From NCBI GenBank assembly GCA_023134675.1, contig JAGLUQ010000068.1, positions 1-5,863 on the forward strand: a DNA stretch of 5,863 nt, given 5' to 3'. Shown piece after piece: positions 5,168 to 5,863 of the stretch. The notes under the pieces are model-generated. The model was given only the letters and a program-made list of their open reading frames with translations, ran no database searches and was not told the DNA's origin. Both the position numbers and the translations under genes were made by a program. Source of the DNA: Candidatus Aenigmatarchaeota archaeon. GTDB lineage: Archaea > EX4484-52 > GLR71. Positions within the stretch are counted from its first letter, which is position 1. Each line of letters begins with the position of its first letter.

Positions 5168-5605
5168 CTAAACCAGACCATTATCTTTTGATTTCTGGAT
5201 CTTTATATGCTTCTCAACCAGTTTTCTTGTAAATTGGTTCAGGTCAAGCTGCAGTGCTTTGTTTGGCTCTGTCCATATATATTCCTGCAGTTCATCGTTA
5301 AGGGTTATTCTGCTGCTTTTGGCCCTGCAGGAAAAGTCAATGAAGACAAGATGCTTTCTCTTATGATAGTCTTTCGAAAAAATGCTTTCCTTGACATCTA
5401 TAAGCTTTATGTCGGACACTTCCAGGTCTGTCTCCTCTTTGATTTCCCTTCTTATCGCCTGATTTAAAGTCTCTCCGAACTCCAGATGCCCGCCAGGTAC
5501 AATCCACCTGTCTTTCCATTTTTTTGATCTTGCCAGAAAAATTTCATCTTTGCCGTTGCAGATTATGGCGCCGACAACTATTTCGGGTGTGTCTTGTGTT
5601 TCCAT
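5168..5605 (-). CDS. Nudix hydrolase, MutT-like, 145 aa
   Basis: A second Nudix enzyme, not a close copy of its neighbour. The Nudix box runs from G39 to L61: GHLEFGE (39-45), seven residues, then REIKEETDL (53-61). The catalytic and metal residues E54, E57 and E58 are present. The penultimate position, usually Gly, is Asp60; other family members tolerate this, so activity is probably kept. WIVPGGHLEFGE is the form seen in MutT/GDP-mannose-hydrolase-like proteins. HKRKHLVFIDFSC (81-93) and ELQEYIWTEPNKAL (105-118) follow the usual strand and closing-helix order. A Lys-rich C-terminal helix (128-141) follows. The substrate is unknown. The start is supported by a TATA box 26 bases upstream. Confidence 0.88.
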   Translation of the reverse strand: METQDTPEIVVGAIICNGKDEIFLARSKKWKDRWIVPGGHLEFGETLNQAIRREIKEETDLEVSDIKLIDVKESIFSKDYHKRKHLVFIDFSCRAKSSRITLNDELQEYIWTEPNKALQLDLNQFTRKLVEKHIKIQKSKDNGLV

Positions 5606-5626
5606 GAACTTTGTTTGGTTCTTATT

Positions 5627-5634
5627 TTTTATAT
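5627..5634 (-). promoter_or_regulatory. TATA box of the second Nudix gene
   Basis: On the minus strand ATATAAAA is centred about 26 bases before the ATG at 5605, with no Shine-Dalgarno between. This is one of the best TATA matches in the window. Confidence 0.6.
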
Positions 5635-5690
5635 CTCTGTCTTTTTGTCTGTCAGAAAAACATATGAATCAAATCTATTTATACTCTCTT

Positions 5691-5710
5691 TTTATAAGTA
5701 ATATTATATC
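5691..5710 (+). promoter_or_regulatory. candidate promoter of the acyl-CoA synthetase gene
   Basis: Two overlapping candidates exist. TTTATAAG (5691-5698) is the better box and would start transcription about 9 bases before the ATG. ATTATATC (5703-5710) is weaker, but its distance from the ATG at 5730 fits leaderless initiation like the other genes. Confidence 0.45.
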
Positions 5711-5729
5711 TCTGAACAGGTTTTCATCT

Positions 5730-5863
5730 ATGATAGACAAGTTTTTCAATCCAAAAAATGTTGCAATCATCGGGGCAAGCGCCAACAAGAAGAAGCTCGG
5801 CAATAACATACTTGTTAATTTCAAGAAGAATTTCAAGGGCAAGATATATCCTGTCAATATCAA
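5730..5863 (+). CDS. ADP-forming acetyl/acyl-CoA synthetase, N-terminal CoA-binding domain (partial)
   Basis: The first 44 residues of a protein cut by the window edge. MIDKFFNPKNVAIIGAS (1-17), followed by KLGNNILVNF and GKIYPVNI, is the start of the Rossmann-like CoA-binding domain of ADP-forming acetate-CoA ligase (ACD). This is also the start of related acyl-CoA synthetases and protein acetyltransferases of the same superfamily. In archaea ACD converts acyl-CoA, ADP and phosphate to the acid, CoA and ATP, the energy-yielding last step of sugar and amino-acid fermentation. Whether this is a separate alpha subunit or a fused alpha-beta protein cannot be seen. An AGGT eight bases before the ATG is a weak Shine-Dalgarno candidate. 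Confidence 0.85.
   Translation, partial: MIDKFFNPKNVAIIGASANKKKLGNNILVNFKKNFKGKIYPVNI

Overview
The window looks archaeal, with a moderately GC-poor genome. Three things point that way. The partial gene at the right edge is the N-terminus of an ADP-forming acyl-CoA synthetase. The nuclease gene belongs to the 'endonuclease distantly related to archaeal Holliday junction resolvase' family. Almost every gene that needs its own promoter has a TATA-like box about 25-30 bases upstream of its start codon and no convincing Shine-Dalgarno, which is the archaeal leaderless arrangement. Small proteins, Lys-rich tails and the mix of families would fit an uncultured DPANN-type archaeon, but lineage cannot be fixed from this window. 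No rRNA, tRNA, CRISPR array or transposase was seen.

Layout, left to right. Bases 1-496 hold a small winged-helix DNA-binding protein on the minus strand (227-490) and possibly a 44-residue acidic-tailed ORF behind it (83-217). Bases 497-737 are a very AT-rich divergent intergenic region containing the wHTH promoter, a tandem array of roughly 33-base units and the promoter of the next gene. Bases 738-2222 encode a 494-residue AAA ATPase of the AAA_14/DUF4143 type (COG1373), far more AT-rich than the rest and probably acquired. Bases 2272-3589 (minus) are a two-gene operon: a membrane-anchored PD-(D/E)XK nuclease, then a PfkB-family sugar/nucleoside kinase starting one base after the nuclease stop. 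Bases 3643-3852 (minus) encode a 69-residue Lys/Pro-rich basic protein. It is divergent from a circularly permuted YlqF/RbgA-type GTPase (3934-4695, plus). Two Nudix hydrolases follow, tail to tail (4746-5156 plus, 5168-5605 minus). The window ends inside the acyl-CoA synthetase (5730 onward, plus).

Most of the right two thirds reads as housekeeping: ribosome assembly GTPase, nucleotide sanitation or turnover by Nudix enzymes, sugar/nucleoside phosphorylation and acyl-CoA-linked ATP synthesis. The accessory part is the AT-rich block at about 500-2260. It pairs an orphan ATPase with an array of repeats lying between it and a divergent wHTH gene, so a local repressor/operator circuit is a reasonable but unproven reading. 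Start codons for the ATPase and the first Nudix gene were moved inward (738 and 4746) to match the TATA spacing.
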